This document shows, piece after piece, positions 35,877 to 46,921 of a stretch of 64,000 bases of DNA. Source of the DNA: Hexactinellida sp. DTS-2022 (taxonomy: Eukaryota; Porifera; Hexactinellida); contig JAPNXP010000004.1 of the NCBI GenBank assembly GCA_028753945.1, positions 3,162,001 to 3,226,000 of the forward strand, given 5' to 3'. The notes under the pieces are model-generated. The model did not search any database and was not told the DNA's origin. It saw nothing but the letters and a program-made list of their open reading frames with translations. A program made the position numbers and the translations under genes. Every line of letters starts with the position of its first letter. Position 1 is the first letter of the stretch.

Positions 35877-36092
35877 CTAAGCAAAAAAGAAGGAATCAAA
35901 ATGTTCATTTCCTTCTAGACGGCTAAGTCTATGATGTAAAATACATACTTTATGTGCATTAAAAATCGGATCACATTCAATAGGAGTGTCTAACTTATTG
36001 TGTAAATAGTTAGGGAGAATGTTCCAATTCATTGAGTTGACATCAGTACAGTCAACTGATATTATGTCAATTCCAGCCAAGGCGGCTAACAT
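35877..36092 (-). CDS. Unrecognised 71-residue open frame
   Basis: The frame reads like a coding exon (VDCTDVNSMNWNILPNYLHN, CDPIFNAHKVCILHHRLS) with balanced residues and regularly spaced Cys and His, unlike the surrounding low-complexity frames. I recognise no family. There are no matching neighbours; it could be a leftover exon or chance. It stops just before the 36101 inverted repeat. Confidence 0.25.
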   Translation of the reverse strand: MLAALAGIDIISVDCTDVNSMNWNILPNYLHNKLDTPIECDPIFNAHKVCILHHRLSRLEGNEHFDSFFFA

Positions 36093-36100
36093 ATTAATAT

Positions 36101-38204
36101 TAGGGCTTTACATAAATTATTGATTTTGATTTTAACTGTAGACTGCCTAACTGATACACGTTGTGTCAGATGGAAAACCGGTAGATCAAATTATTCAAAT
36201 TACGTGAAAATTCGGATTTAGACATGGTTTTGTACTCTCTATCGATTTTAATAAAAAAATAAAAAAATTCAGAAATTGTTATGATGACGTAGCATAATCG
36301 CGTACTTCTCCACTTGCCTGCCACTTGCTTTCGCATGTTAGAAATGTTAAAATTTCACTGTGGAAATACTCGTAAGAAGATATTAGACTAAATATTAACT
36401 GTTCAGGATATTTGCTTTGGCTTATATAGAGTTGTGATAGATATAACTCAAATATATGTATTTTTTCGTAATCCATGGTTCATCATGAATAGATTAGTCG
36501 ATTTTTTTTTAATGTTGTAACTTTCGTTTACTGAGGCGGATTTGTTCAAATTTTGAGATATGATAACTAAAAAGATAGTCTTGATTGTTCAAATTTGGAA
36601 ACAAAGGATTACTTACATGTCAACGGCGTTATATCGATTCAAAGATAATGTATGTGTCATTACTTTTTGTCAAAATCCTTGAGTAAATCTTTCAAAAAAT
36701 TCTAGTTAGTTGATATATTATTGTACTCTTGCTGGATTTCAATTTAATAGGCTCTAAATATTAAATACAAAGAACTACAGGGTTTTCTATTTTCCTGAAA
36801 ATCTCTCCGGCAGTCTACGGTTAAATTAAAATCATTCAAAATATGTTATGTAAAAAATCTATCAAATTCAAATCATTCAAAAAGTGAGTTTGAAAAAATC
36901 AATCATCAAATCATCTTGATTTACCACAAAATCATCAAAAATCAAAATCAAATCATTCCAAATTACGAAGATATAATTAGTTTTTGTTCTACTCCCGAGT
37001 CCCGACGATGTTCTTTGAGACGAATACTAAGTATCTAGGTTGACTAATTCATTGAAATGGCAAGAATTATTGATTATTCATGAACTCACAATCAATTGTG
37101 GATCATTTAATACCAGCGGTAGCAGTAATATATGACTCATTTCAGGTTCTTAAAGTAATACAATTGACAATTGTATCCAAAAAAATAGTGGAAACCACCG
37201 AAATGATGAAAATAAATTTTGAGTGATTCTTGAATGATTCATGAATTAGTCAACTTAGCTAAGTACAGTGGCGGCACCAGGTGGGCAAACCTGAACCCAG
37301 GGGGGGCACACCTTTTTAGAAAAAAACGCAGGAATTCATAGTTGCCGTCGAGACTCGAGAATCCACATATTTTCCCAGTAGAGTATAAAAACTAATCCCA
37401 ATTTGCCCAAAAATCCAAGAATCGCAAGCCGTTCGCATTTCAAACTGGTGGATCTTGTTGTTCATGTTCAATATTGTTCATTTGTTTTCCAAAGAATCTT
37501 TCAAAAGTGTGCCCCCCCTGGCCCCCCCTGGCGCCGCCACTGGCTAAGTATACACAATAATAATTTATAATAGGTGATCTAAGAATCTTAATCAATATAA
37601 TAGCTATAATAACAAATAACTATGGTTATTAGGAACTGGGAAAATACATACAAGTGACCATAAAATTAGTAATCCTTTTTAGATGTACCTATTAAAGGGT
37701 CAAAATGACTGATTCCGAGGTGACTCTAATAAGCGGAGTCGATAATAACAGTAACATGCAAGTATATTTCAGCCCTTAAACCGGATCAATCTAAGACTAA
37801 AGTATTGGGTTGTTCCTGGTCAAGTGATCTGGTTTAATTTGGGTTCGATTTAGCTGAGTGATTGTAGTTTTAAACGGGTGTGAAGTGGAACGATAAAATG
37901 TACATAGAACGCTATTGTATTTATCGTGTTCACACTACGATAACCTCCTGGAGTGAAAGAATATATAACATAAATATGGCTTAGTAATACAGTACACGTA
38001 CTAATATTATTACAGAGAAGAAAAATGATTTGATTTAAAAAGAAAATCAAATCATTAAATTTTGACAAATCAATCAAAATCAAATCATTCTAAAAATGAA
38101 ATCGAAAAAATCAATGATCAAATCATTGAATGTAACCCAAAGATCAATCATAAATCATTGTTTGATTTGAAAAAAATCATCAAAATGATTTATGTAAAGC
38201 CCCG
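36101..38204. mobile_element. Possible hAT-like element, 2.1 kb, no gene
   Basis: Inverted ends GGGCTTTACATAAAT (36103) and ATTTATGTAAAGCCC (to 38203). The subterminal regions at both ends are filled with AAATCATTCAAA/ATCAAATCAT repeats. No clear target duplication and no transposase frame. A younger MITE sits inside at 37266-37542. Confidence 0.55.
37266..37542. mobile_element. hAT-type MITE, 277 bp
   Basis: Ends CAGTGGCGGCACCAGG and CCTGGCGCCGCCACTG, exact 8-bp duplication GCTAAGTA (37258-37265 and 37543-37550). G-tract near the left end, C-tracts near the right. Confidence 0.93.
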
Positions 38205-38228
38205 ATTATAAGTGTATAGGGAGTTAGG

Positions 38229-39075
38229 AACATGAAATCAAGGCAAACATAACACCCTTTAGAATTGTGATATATCACCATTTGATTACGTAATCGCTAT
38301 TTTTCGTGGGAATTATCGTGTCTTTAGAGAATGCTTTTTACATAGTTAAACGCGTTATAAATGTTCAAATTGGAACATGAGCATGTCCATAACTAGTTGA
38401 ATGAAATACAGTTGAAACCGGGTTTTTCTAACCATTTCTATTCAGATAAAATAGTAAGAAATAACCGATAGTTAGAAAAAACCGATGAAAAATACAGTAT
38501 AGTTGGAATTTCTTACAAAAGTTTGCATAACTAATAGTTACAATAAACCGATAAGTTAGAAAAACTCGAGTTAGAATAAACAGGTTTCGACTGTATATCG
38601 AAATTATAAATGAATGTTGACACATTCCTCGGTTGCCAGCGAAATGCATATTTCTTGAAATGAGCCATAACTCAAAAACTATCTATGTATGTAAACTATG
38701 CTAGTACTGATCTATCCGCAATTGGTAACTTCCTATTCATTGATAATACTTTTTCTAGGCCTAACTTCAATAATTTTTGAGATAATGAGTGTATTGCCAT
38801 GAAAAGAATTAAGTACTAATAATTTTAAGAAATATGCAAGTCCCTGACAACCGAGGAATGTGTCAACATTTCATTTATAATTTCGATATATTTCATTCAA
38901 CTAGTTTTGGACATCGTCATGTTCCAATTTGAACATTTATAACGCGTTTAACTATGTTAAAAGAAGGCTATAAAAATACGATAATTCACACGAAAAATAG
39001 CGATTACGTAATCAAATGGTGATATATCACAATTCTAAAGGGTGTTATGTATGCCTTGATACCATGTTCCTAACT
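38229..39075. repeat. Fold-back repeat with arms of about 200-400 bp
   Basis: The left arm (38229-38660) contains ATCACCATTTGATTACGTAA, AACGCGTTATAAATGTTCAA and CACATTCCTCGGTTG. The inverse of each appears in order at 38865-39075. The left arm is split by a MITE at 38409-38593. Related sequence recurs at 59460-59880. Confidence 0.8.
38409..38593. mobile_element. Tc1/mariner-type (TA) MITE, 185 bp
   Basis: Ends CAGTTGAAACC and GGTTTCGACTG, flanked by TA on both sides. Repeats of AACCGATA(A)GTTAGAAAA inside. Confidence 0.8.
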
Positions 39076-39572
39076 TCCTATATAATTATGATGCATTTCT
39101 CAGGTCTCTCATTACTAGCCATTGAGATAAAGATATGACAGCTAATAATCAATGGCCTTTAAGTAATCCATGTTCCAGCAAATCTACTCAGTAGAAAGGC
39201 CCTTATATAACCAAGGTCACGATTTGCAAAATTGACATTTCTTGAAAATGGCTTGATTATTTTAGATTAATATGCTAAGTTTCTGGTTGAGCCTTGTGTA
39301 CCCCCGCAGACCCCAGGTTGAGAATCACGCACTGTGTAGTAAGTATGTACAGTATGTATATATTTATATTGAATGGCGGACACTTCGTCGATGGACATTT
39401 CGTTGACGGACATTTCGTCGAACGGACATTTCGTCGAACGGACTTTGGGTATAAAGGACATTTTTGTCAGTTATATATTAGCACCTTTAATTATTTTGGT
39501 TTATTCAATTGTGTGTTATACTTTCACAAGCAATCGGACACTTCATTGAATGACTTCACAGCTTAACATACG

Positions 39573-40915
39573 ATGACACTCATAATTGGTATGGTTTATG
39601 TTATCAATTGTGTTATATTTTTATGGTTGCATAAAACGAAGATCTGTATGAATAAATGTACATTTGCTTATGAATATGAAAATCAGTCAATGAAAGAGTG
39701 TGCATCAAACTCGGGAGAGAAACCTCGATTGATTTTATCAAAAGGCATTACCAAAATCGATGAAACTAGTATAATAGCGCTACCTAGACTCGATTCAGTT
39801 AAACGAACGCTCAGCAGACATAAGTGTTTAGATGAAGACACTAGTATTAACCAAGCATCAGCTGCAGAGATGATTATACCTGACAAATACAGGATTACTC
39901 TAAAGGGTGAATTATTCTTAGTGTACGATTCTGGAATTGGAGATTCAAACCGTATGTTAATTTTCAGTGCACCTAAAATGCTTTCATTACTGCAAGAATC
40001 TCAAAGTTGGTATGCAGATGGCACATTCAAAGTTGTACCTGAGCAATTCTTCCAACTTTACACTATTCATGCCGAAAAAGGTAGTACTATCAGGGTTCTA
40101 TCTAGGATGTTAAATTTGGGGGGGGAAGCTTCCCCCCCACCCCCCAGTAGATAGAACCCTGGTCATTAATAGTACATTTTTGAGATTTTTGGGGGGGAAG
40201 CTGAAGTGTTTGGGGGGGGAAGCTTCCCCCCACCCCCCTCAGTCGATAGAACCCTGACTATAATCCCATGCATATATGCACTACTGACTAACAAAACTCA
40301 AGCCACCTATAAGAAACTATTCACAAAAATTCTTGAAATAAATCCTCAATTAAACCCTTTTCTAATTATGGTGGATTTTGAGAAGGCCTCCATTAATGCT
40401 TTTGAAGAGAAATTTCTTAGCGTAGTGTCAGGATGTTTTTCCCACCTGTCACAAAATATATTTATCGCAAGATACAATCAGCTGGGCCTACTAACCAATA
40501 TATTGAAGATACAAATTTCGCTCTCCAAATAAAAATGTACCCAGTTTAGCATTTGTTCCCCAATACAAAGTTATTCAATCTTTTACAGCACTTATGGTAG
40601 AATTTGCCAACAACTGCTATAGAAATTGCAGAATACTTTGAAGACACTTATGTTGGAAGAATATTGCCAAACAATACCAGAAAAATTCCACCATTTCCGA
40701 TAAGAATATGGAACCAATATACTCGAGTTAATTTGCACGTCGCTCGAACCTATAATTCTGTAGAAGGGTGGCATAATGGTTTTCAATCTGGCATTAGTTG
40801 TGCTCACCCAAGTTTTTCCAAGCTTTTGCATTTTTACAGCTTGAGCAATCTTTGCAAGAAGCGAAGTTTGCAAAATGGGAGTCTAGTGATGTTATGTCTC
40901 ATTCTAAAGATTATA
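39573..40915 (+). pseudogene. MULE-type transposase, decayed
   Basis: The first frame carries KPRLILSKGITKID, KGELFLVYDSGIGDSNRMLI and ESQSWYADGTFKVVPEQFFQLYTI. The DGTFK Asp is the first catalytic residue of MULE transposases. A 166-bp MITE follows; after it the gene resumes with IPCIYALLTNKTQATYKKL, MVDFEKASINAFEEKF (second Asp), SGCFSHLSQNI, and, after stops near 40530, TYNSVEGWHNGFQSG, where Glu of VEGWHN fits the third catalytic residue. Broken by at least two frameshifts. Confidence 0.85.
40091..40256. mobile_element. G-tract MITE, 166 bp, inside the MULE
   Basis: Ends CAGGGTTCTATC and GATAGAACCCTG, with ACTAT on both sides. Removing one ACTAT and the insert rejoins the MULE frame as ST-IIPCIYALL. 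It contains an internal extra end (GATAGAACCCTG at about 40149-40160), so it looks like two tandem copies. Confidence 0.85.
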
Positions 40916-41380
40916 TAGCTAGGACAAGCGCATCGTAGCAATTGTTACATATTTTCAAAATAGGGATATTATAACTTATCTGAAAGGAATAGCTCATAAT
41001 TTTAACTTTTAATTATTTTGTTTCAATAATAGCTTTTCCGTTGTTATTATGCTCATTTATTCATTTCAGTAATTATTTGCTTTTTCTATTATTACTTACT
41101 TAATCATTGATTAAATGCTTATATTTAAATTCATATTCTAAATAATACGTAGACGTAATGTCCGTTCGACGAAATGTCCGTTTACCATTCATATTATAGT
41201 AGTAATCTATATATAAATTTGTACCCTCAAAATGGTATAATTTCGCTTAATTGAATTCTCCGCTTTATCGGGTCAAACTACCCTTGGATAGTAACCCAAT
41301 TAAGCGGAGAGTTGACTGTTTTCTCAATTTTGTCACTAATTCATAAGTTGGTATAGTTGTTGCAGTGTATTAGAAAACTT

Positions 41381-41510
41381 TGTGTGTTCACGAACACACA
41401 TGTGTATTCGTGAACACTAAACACACAATATTTACTGTGTGTTCGTGAAAACACAGTTTTCAAATTTTGTGTGTTCGCAAATACACAATGTTATTGTGTG
41501 TGTATGAGTT
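41381..41510. repeat. Palindromic TGTGTGTTCGTGAACACACA repeats
   Basis: Four or five imperfect palindromes of this type in 130 bp, spaced by AT-rich DNA. Non-coding. Confidence 0.7.
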
Positions 41511-41828
41511 TTTATTGATTATGGGCGCTCAAAAACAATTATATTAAATAATTTATGCAATGCATACTGCATTAGCGTGGACTAGGAGCGGGGATTGGTA
41601 GGGCCCTTGTGACTCGGATTTTGGTTTAGTTGGCCCACTTTTATTTGAAATAACGGAATATAACTATTGTTAGAGCCATTGGCTCATGAGTCATGACCAG
41701 TGGCGGATTAACTGCACTTGAGTTCTGAGGCTAATTGCCTTTGAGGGACCTCTTATATACGTACTGTCACATTTCTTGCTAAACAATAAGTTGCTATATC
41801 TATATTATTAAATCTCGATTGTTGTGTG

Positions 41829-42013
41829 CAGTGTTTTTTTTAAAGGATTTGCTTGGAGGGCCCTGCCAACAATTAAAGGCCCTCACCCCAACAATTAGAG
41901 GCCCTCACTCTACATTTCATGATATTGAGTACTTAGCACGTTAAAAATTAGAGGCCCATTGATAAAAATTAGTTTCCATTTTGGGCCTCTAATTTGCCTT
42001 AAAAAACACACTG
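41829..42013. mobile_element. hAT-type MITE, 185 bp (family shared with 62997)
   Basis: Ends CAGTGTTTTTTTTAAAGG and CCTTAAAAAACACACTG, exact 8-bp duplication GTTGTGTG (41821-41828 and 42014-42021). About 90% alike by eye to 62997-63180, with repeated AATTAGAGGCCCTC units. Confidence 0.93.
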
Positions 42014-42468
42014 GTTGTGTGTTTGTTTGTCTGTGTTTGTCCGGATTGTATTAAACTGATGGGGGAATAGAAACCGCAATTATATATGAGATATAAACTA
42101 ATTTTCAAATGTTATAATTGGTAAACAAATATTATATTGGGTAAACAAGTATGCTGAACACGAATTTCGCGTTGAAAAATTTATCATATGAATATTTGTT
42201 GTTGTTGTTGTTTACACAAAATAGGTAAACAAATAAATGAAAATTCAAAATCAACCTAGAAGTTAGCTTTCAAATGGTATTATAGGTAAACAGTGTGGTT
42301 ATTTCGAATTTCTCGTTTCTAAATTTCTAAACAGATATGATACTATAGATAATTCGATTAATTAGAATTTAAAAATAGTGTAGTTAACCAATGAGATGCA
42401 TGCAGGAATTATTAACCTATGAGAATTAATTATTAAGTATGCAGAGAGCTTTATATAAATAGTGTATA

Positions 42469-42623
42469 CAGTGGCGTCGTGCTCTATGGGCCCGGGGGGG
42501 CCCGGGCCCCCCCAAATTTCTTGTGCCCCCCATTTTTAATGGCTTGTCCCGAAAAACATTGATCTGGTCACTAACTACGACACTCTGTGCCCCCCCAGAA
42601 TGTATTCAAGCACGACGCCACTG
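42469..42623. mobile_element. hAT-type MITE, 155 bp
   Basis: Ends CAGTGGCGTCGTGCT and AGCACGACGCCACTG. Flanks AGTGTATA and TGTGTATA agree at 7 of 8 bases. G- and C-tracts inside. It lies just 5' of the Helitron gene start. Confidence 0.85.
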
Positions 42624-43363
42624 TGTGTATAGTAGCTGTATAGAGCTCAAGAATAAATTTTGTTCAAGAATGTCGAAAAATAATTTTCCAAATACTAAAC
42701 CGTTCAAGACGGAAGCTGAGCGAAAGCGCTTAATCGTGAGAATGAGACTCCTGGCGAAAGAGTACTCCGTTTGAGAAGCAATGAGAGCGGAAAACCTCTC
42801 AGAGACTGGCGCAGTCTGACTCAGAGACTGCTATGCGCTTGGAGTACAAGCGCAAACACCAGTGGGTCATCAGACAAAGTTAGTATGAGGGCGAATCAGC
42901 TGATCGCTTGGAATACCAGCGAAAACACCAGGTCCTCAGACAAAGTGAGTCTGAGGCTGAATCAGCTGATCGCTTGGAATACCAGCGCAAACACCAGGGG
43001 GTCCTCAGACAAAAGGAGTCTGAAAATGAGCGAATTGTTCGTTTGAAGTCCCGGACTCTGTTGTATGATACGAGTAAGACTCTCCAATCTAAGAGGTACT
43101 CAATTTAGCTAAATCACAAATCTCTTCAGAGTTTAGTGATGGTTTGGTTGATGAACATTAAATAGGTAGTATGTCCTATAGTTGTTCAATTTGTGATGCA
43201 AAGTTTTGGGAGAGTGAAAAGCTTACCACTAGTGCGAAAGCATGTGCAAAGTTTCCCTCTGTTGCGGAGAGGGCAAGGTTGTTCTTCCCTCTTTAGATAA
43301 AATTCCTGAGTTGTTAGGCCATCTGCTCACAGCTGCTGATAGCAGAGGCAAGTATATCAGGAG

Positions 43364-44655
43364 CAGTGCTGCCAAGTGAGTTCAGATAAATTCCTGGAGA
43401 TTGACCATAAAATTTACGGAGAAACAAAAGTTTTTACGGAGCATGCTAAAATTCCCTCTGCGACCCAATAGTTCTTAATTTGCTTTTTCAAATCATATAA
43501 ACTAACTATTTTGTATGAATAATCATTTATAAAGGTAGTGTTATGGACGCTTTCGCGCTTGTAAACAATAAGATATACTCACTAATAGTATGTATCAAAC
43601 TATCAAAGTCATAGATGCATTATACGATTATACGTTATACGTTCGGGGAGCGTATAATGGATCATATATACGTTCGAGCGTATAATCATCGTATAACAAA
43701 TGGCCAACGTATAATACCATCATACGATTAACTGAATTCACTGCCCACCTCAGCCTTTGATTGTTTACAATAATAACAATCAAAACATTTGTAATTTGTG
43801 GTTTATAACTCTCAATAAATTTCTCACCATGATAAATTCCAGTCAATGCAATAGATTGTCATAACATGTTCTCAAGGAAAGTATAGTAACTAATCCTAAA
43901 TACTGACAGTAAACTAAGATGCTATCGTATTGTACGAAGAAGCCCATCCAATTAGTGATGCTAATTGACGACAGGTTTCTTCGCTACATAACACTATTAT
44001 AAATCCAACAAACGTAACTGGCATAGTCATAAATGATAAATAATTCCATAAACAATGCCCCGCTGCAATTCCACCGATACTCCAAAACGCCGACACCTCA
44101 TGAACAGATAAACCCTCTCCGATGAACGTATGATAACGTATGATAACGTATAATGAACGTATGATAACGTATAATGAACGTATGATGAACGTATGGTAAC
44201 GTATAATGAACGTATGATGTAAATCGTATAAAATCGTTATACGTTATACCTCGTATGATGATTATACGTTTTCCCCATATGATCCTCTAACGTATGATGG
44301 CATTATACGTTCACCTATCGTATAATGGTACCATATATACGTTATACGTTACGTATAATATTGCAACTATGATCAAAGTAAGATTTAATTCAACTAATTT
44401 TTAATTGTGCAACTGTTTTAATCAAGAGTATTCTGCGATTGGAATAATTCATCACAGTGATATTATTTAACATATTATAAAACATAAATAATGATATGGT
44501 GGTTCACTAGTAAAACAAAACGCAGTTATATGTTAAACAAGAAGTCTTAAATATATTTCGCTAGAAATACGTAGAAATAAGTCTTCATACGTAGACACGT
44601 AGATAGGGGTATATTTACGTAGTCTACGTAAATTTACGGAGACTTGGCAGCGCTG
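43364..44655. mobile_element. hAT-type non-autonomous element, 1292 bp, inside the Helitron
   Basis: Ends CAGTGCTGCCAAGT and ACTTGGCAGCGCTG, exact 8-bp duplication ATCAGGAG (43356-43363 and 44656-44663). Removing it restores GKYIRS-HIRAYNSSLAF. It contains a second hAT-type element (43610-44371). Confidence 0.93.
43610..44371. mobile_element. hAT-type element with CGTATGATGAA arrays, 762 bp (family of 48156)
   Basis: Left end CATAGATGCATTATACGAT; the right end is inverted and slightly diverged (ATATTGCAACTATG). Exact 8-bp duplication ATCAAAGT (43602-43609 and 44372-44379). The right part carries many GAACGTATGAT / GATAACGTAT units. Compared with the 48156 copy it holds ~200 bp of extra middle sequence. 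Confidence 0.88.
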
Positions 44656-45730
44656 ATCAGGAGCCACATACGAGCATACAACTCAAGCCTTGCGTTTTGT
44701 TCCCTCGGAGCAAATATCGACAAAGAGCTTGCTAATGCTAGACGTGGTGTATATACCTTCCGTATTCAGGGAGTTGTGCACCATTACATTGTAAGTTTGC
44801 TTCCAAATTGTGATGAAGCACCAGTGGATCTGTATAGTGGATTGGCTGATGCTGTTGCCAAATGAGACACTAATGCGACTGAGTTGGGACGGAATAATAT
44901 TATACCCTCGAGCTATACCAACTCTCCGAGGCAAATGTTCCAACTTTATCAGGACGCAATGACAATAGTGCGGAAATTTGCTAAGCCAAATTTATTCATT
45001 ACATTTACATGTAATCCGCTTTGGGACGAAATAACGAGTAGTCTTTTGCCTAACCAGAAGGCTCTGATCGTCTCGATTTAATTGTTCGTATTTTTAAACA
45101 AAGGTTAAGGGAAATACTAAATGATAATCTTAAGAAACGATGATAGAAAACCACGTGACCCTTCTGATTACGATAAGATTGTGTGTGCTGAACTTCCTGA
45201 TCCTGCTCTCAATCCGAGATTGCATCAGATTGTGAAGCGCTGTATGTTACATGGTCCATGTGGTACTGCAAAGAAGGCTGCTCTTTGTATGCGCAATGGT
45301 TCATGTTCTAAACAATACCCAAATAAATTCTCTGACGTCACTACCACCCTAAGGATGGTTACCCATTGTATCGGCGCAGAGATAACTCCAGTACTGTAGA
45401 GGTAGCAGGCATGAAGCTTGACAATCTTTGGTTTGCACCATATAACCCATACCTTTTGTTAAAGTATAATGCTCATATTAGCGTTGAAATTTGCAGCACA
45501 GTTAGAGCAGTTAAGTACCTCTATCAGTATGTCTATAAAGGCCATGACCGAGCCATTATCGAGTTCCAGTCGGGTGATCACACTGATAAACCGCGGCAGG
45601 TAGACGAAGTATCTAATTATGTAGAAACTCGGTATAAATCTGCATGTGAGGCTTGCTACAGAATATTTGCTTACGATCTCCATGCTAATCTGCCACATGT
45701 GATGACTGATGACTCGTCAGTCATCCTGAA

Positions 45731-46075
45731 ATGACCTGAAATGACCTGAAATTCAGGACTTTTCACGAGTCATTTGATTGACTCGATGACTCGCGAGTCA
45801 CCACGAGTCATCGAGTCACTGAATTTTGTCACGAGTCAGATGACTCGGTGACTCATGAAAGCCCTGCTGAAATTGACCTGAAAGGGACCTGAAAATGACC
45901 TGAAATTTACCTGAAATTTACCTGAAAATGACCTGAAAATGACCTGAAATTGACCTGAGAATGTGAAAGACCTGACCTGACCTGTATGATTTTTTTTCCA
46001 CCATGACCTGACCTGACCTGAACGTAAATATTGTATATAAGACCTGACCTGACCTGACCTGACCTGACCTGACAA
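45731..46075. repeat. GACTCG and GACCTGAAA / GACCTGACCT satellite block in the Helitron
   Basis: First ACGAGTCATCGAGTCA-type repeats (to about 45870), then GACCTGAAAATGACCTGAAA units, then pure (ACCTG)n. It separates the Rep and OTU parts of the Helitron frame. The two ORFs seen here on the minus strand are repeat artefacts. Confidence 0.85.
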
Positions 46076-46846
46076 TGCGGGACCTTTTGACAAGCCTGAT
46101 TGTATCACCACTATCAGATCGTGAATGTATATTTGATGCAATAATTCGAGATCCATTCGATTTGTCAGAGTATTTTCTCAATGGTACGGTGAATAATATC
46201 CCAATGCGGCAGAAGATTGCGCATAGTATTGAATTACACGAGATACTAATTTTACCTATTCGTGAGACTCGAGGTGCAGTAAGCAATTATTACACCTCAC
46301 TTAAAGCACAACTGACAACATATTTTGGTCAGAATGTTTCAGTGTATAATGTTCAACCAGATGGTAACTGTTTGTACCGTACCCTATCTCATATAATATT
46401 TGGCACTGAAAATTTTTTCGAGATAATAAAGTACAATCTCAGTAATACATTCATTACAACGTTATGCGCACATCTGGCATACTCAGTGAGCAGGAATTGC
46501 ATGAACATATTTACGCTATTTCTGCACCCAATGCATGGGGTACAAATGTTGAACTTAAGGATGCTTGCTTCGGAATTCTGGCGAATTAATCAACAAAGTT
46601 GAATTTCGAGATTAGTGTGAAATATATTACTACTGTATCATGGAATTATGCTGGAATTGAAAATTTTCAAAATTCAGTCCTCTATCCCCTTCAGGGGACA
46701 TTTTAGTGACGTCATTATTTATGTTTTGGCAATTAAATGATTGTATATGTACATTTATTCACATTTATTCACATTTATATACATGTATTATATTCTATAT
46801 TCCATTTATATGGAATAGAATACATTTTCTACTATCTAGAAGTTCC

Positions 46847-46918
46847 AGTAGTTCAGTTGGTAGCATATCGGAACAGTATGCAAGTGTTCCTGGGTTCGAA
46901 CCCCAAACCTGGTATGTC
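46847..46918 (+). ncRNA. tRNA-like sequence, probably a SINE head or tRNA pseudogene
   Basis: TAGTTCAGTTGGTAGCA fits a polymerase III A box and GGTTCGAACCCC a B box with T-loop. The acceptor can pair only weakly (CCAG/CTGG), the anticodon stem (GCATA/TATGC) encloses 9 rather than 7 nt, and the T stem has one mismatch. No functional tRNA; a tRNA-derived SINE is the likely source, with its 3' tail undefined. Confidence 0.65.
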
Positions 46919-46921
46919 TTT

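Larger units (their letters stand above)
39371..41190 (+). mobile_element. Mutator-like (MULE) transposon, 1820 bp
   Basis: Left end GAATGGCGGACACTTCGTCG followed by four units of GGACATTTCGTCGAAC. The right end, inverted, is GAATGGTAAACGGACATTTC followed by the same unit. MULEs make 8-9 bp duplications; the AT-rich flanks share only ATATT, so the exact duplication is unclear. It encloses the MULE transposase remnant. Confidence 0.8.
42670..46610 (+). pseudogene. Helitron Rep protein with OTU domain, decayed
   Basis: It begins MSKNNFPNTKPFKTEAERKR and runs into RENETPGERVLRLRSNES and repeated EYQRKHQG/RQSESEAESADRL units, like the Arg-rich start of animal Helitron proteins. Then CSICDAKFW, GKVVLPSLDKIPELLGHLL, (insert 43364-44655), HIRAYNSSLAFCSLGANID, GVYTFRIQGVVHHYI, RQMFQLYQDAMTIVRKF, LFITFTCNPLWDEI, MLHGPCGTAKKAALCMRNGS, WFAPYNPYLLLKYNAHISVE and YQYVYKGHDRAIIEF (Rep region). 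After a satellite-like insertion come NVQPDGNCLYRTLSHIIFG and HEHIYAISAPNAWGTNVELK, an OTU cysteine-protease domain (Asp-Gly-Asn-Cys) known in some Helitrons. No helicase follows. Several stops and frameshifts. Confidence 0.85.

Noticed and set aside
44683..44943. Minus-strand 86-residue frame as a gene
   Set aside because: Antisense of the well-supported Helitron Rep region.
45836..46286. Overlapping minus-strand frames rich in SGQVRSGQVRS
   Set aside because: They are read-outs of the GACCTG satellite in the Helitron.
46847..46918. Functional tRNA gene
   Set aside because: Anticodon loop has 9 nt, the acceptor stem pairs poorly, and no anticodon can be assigned.
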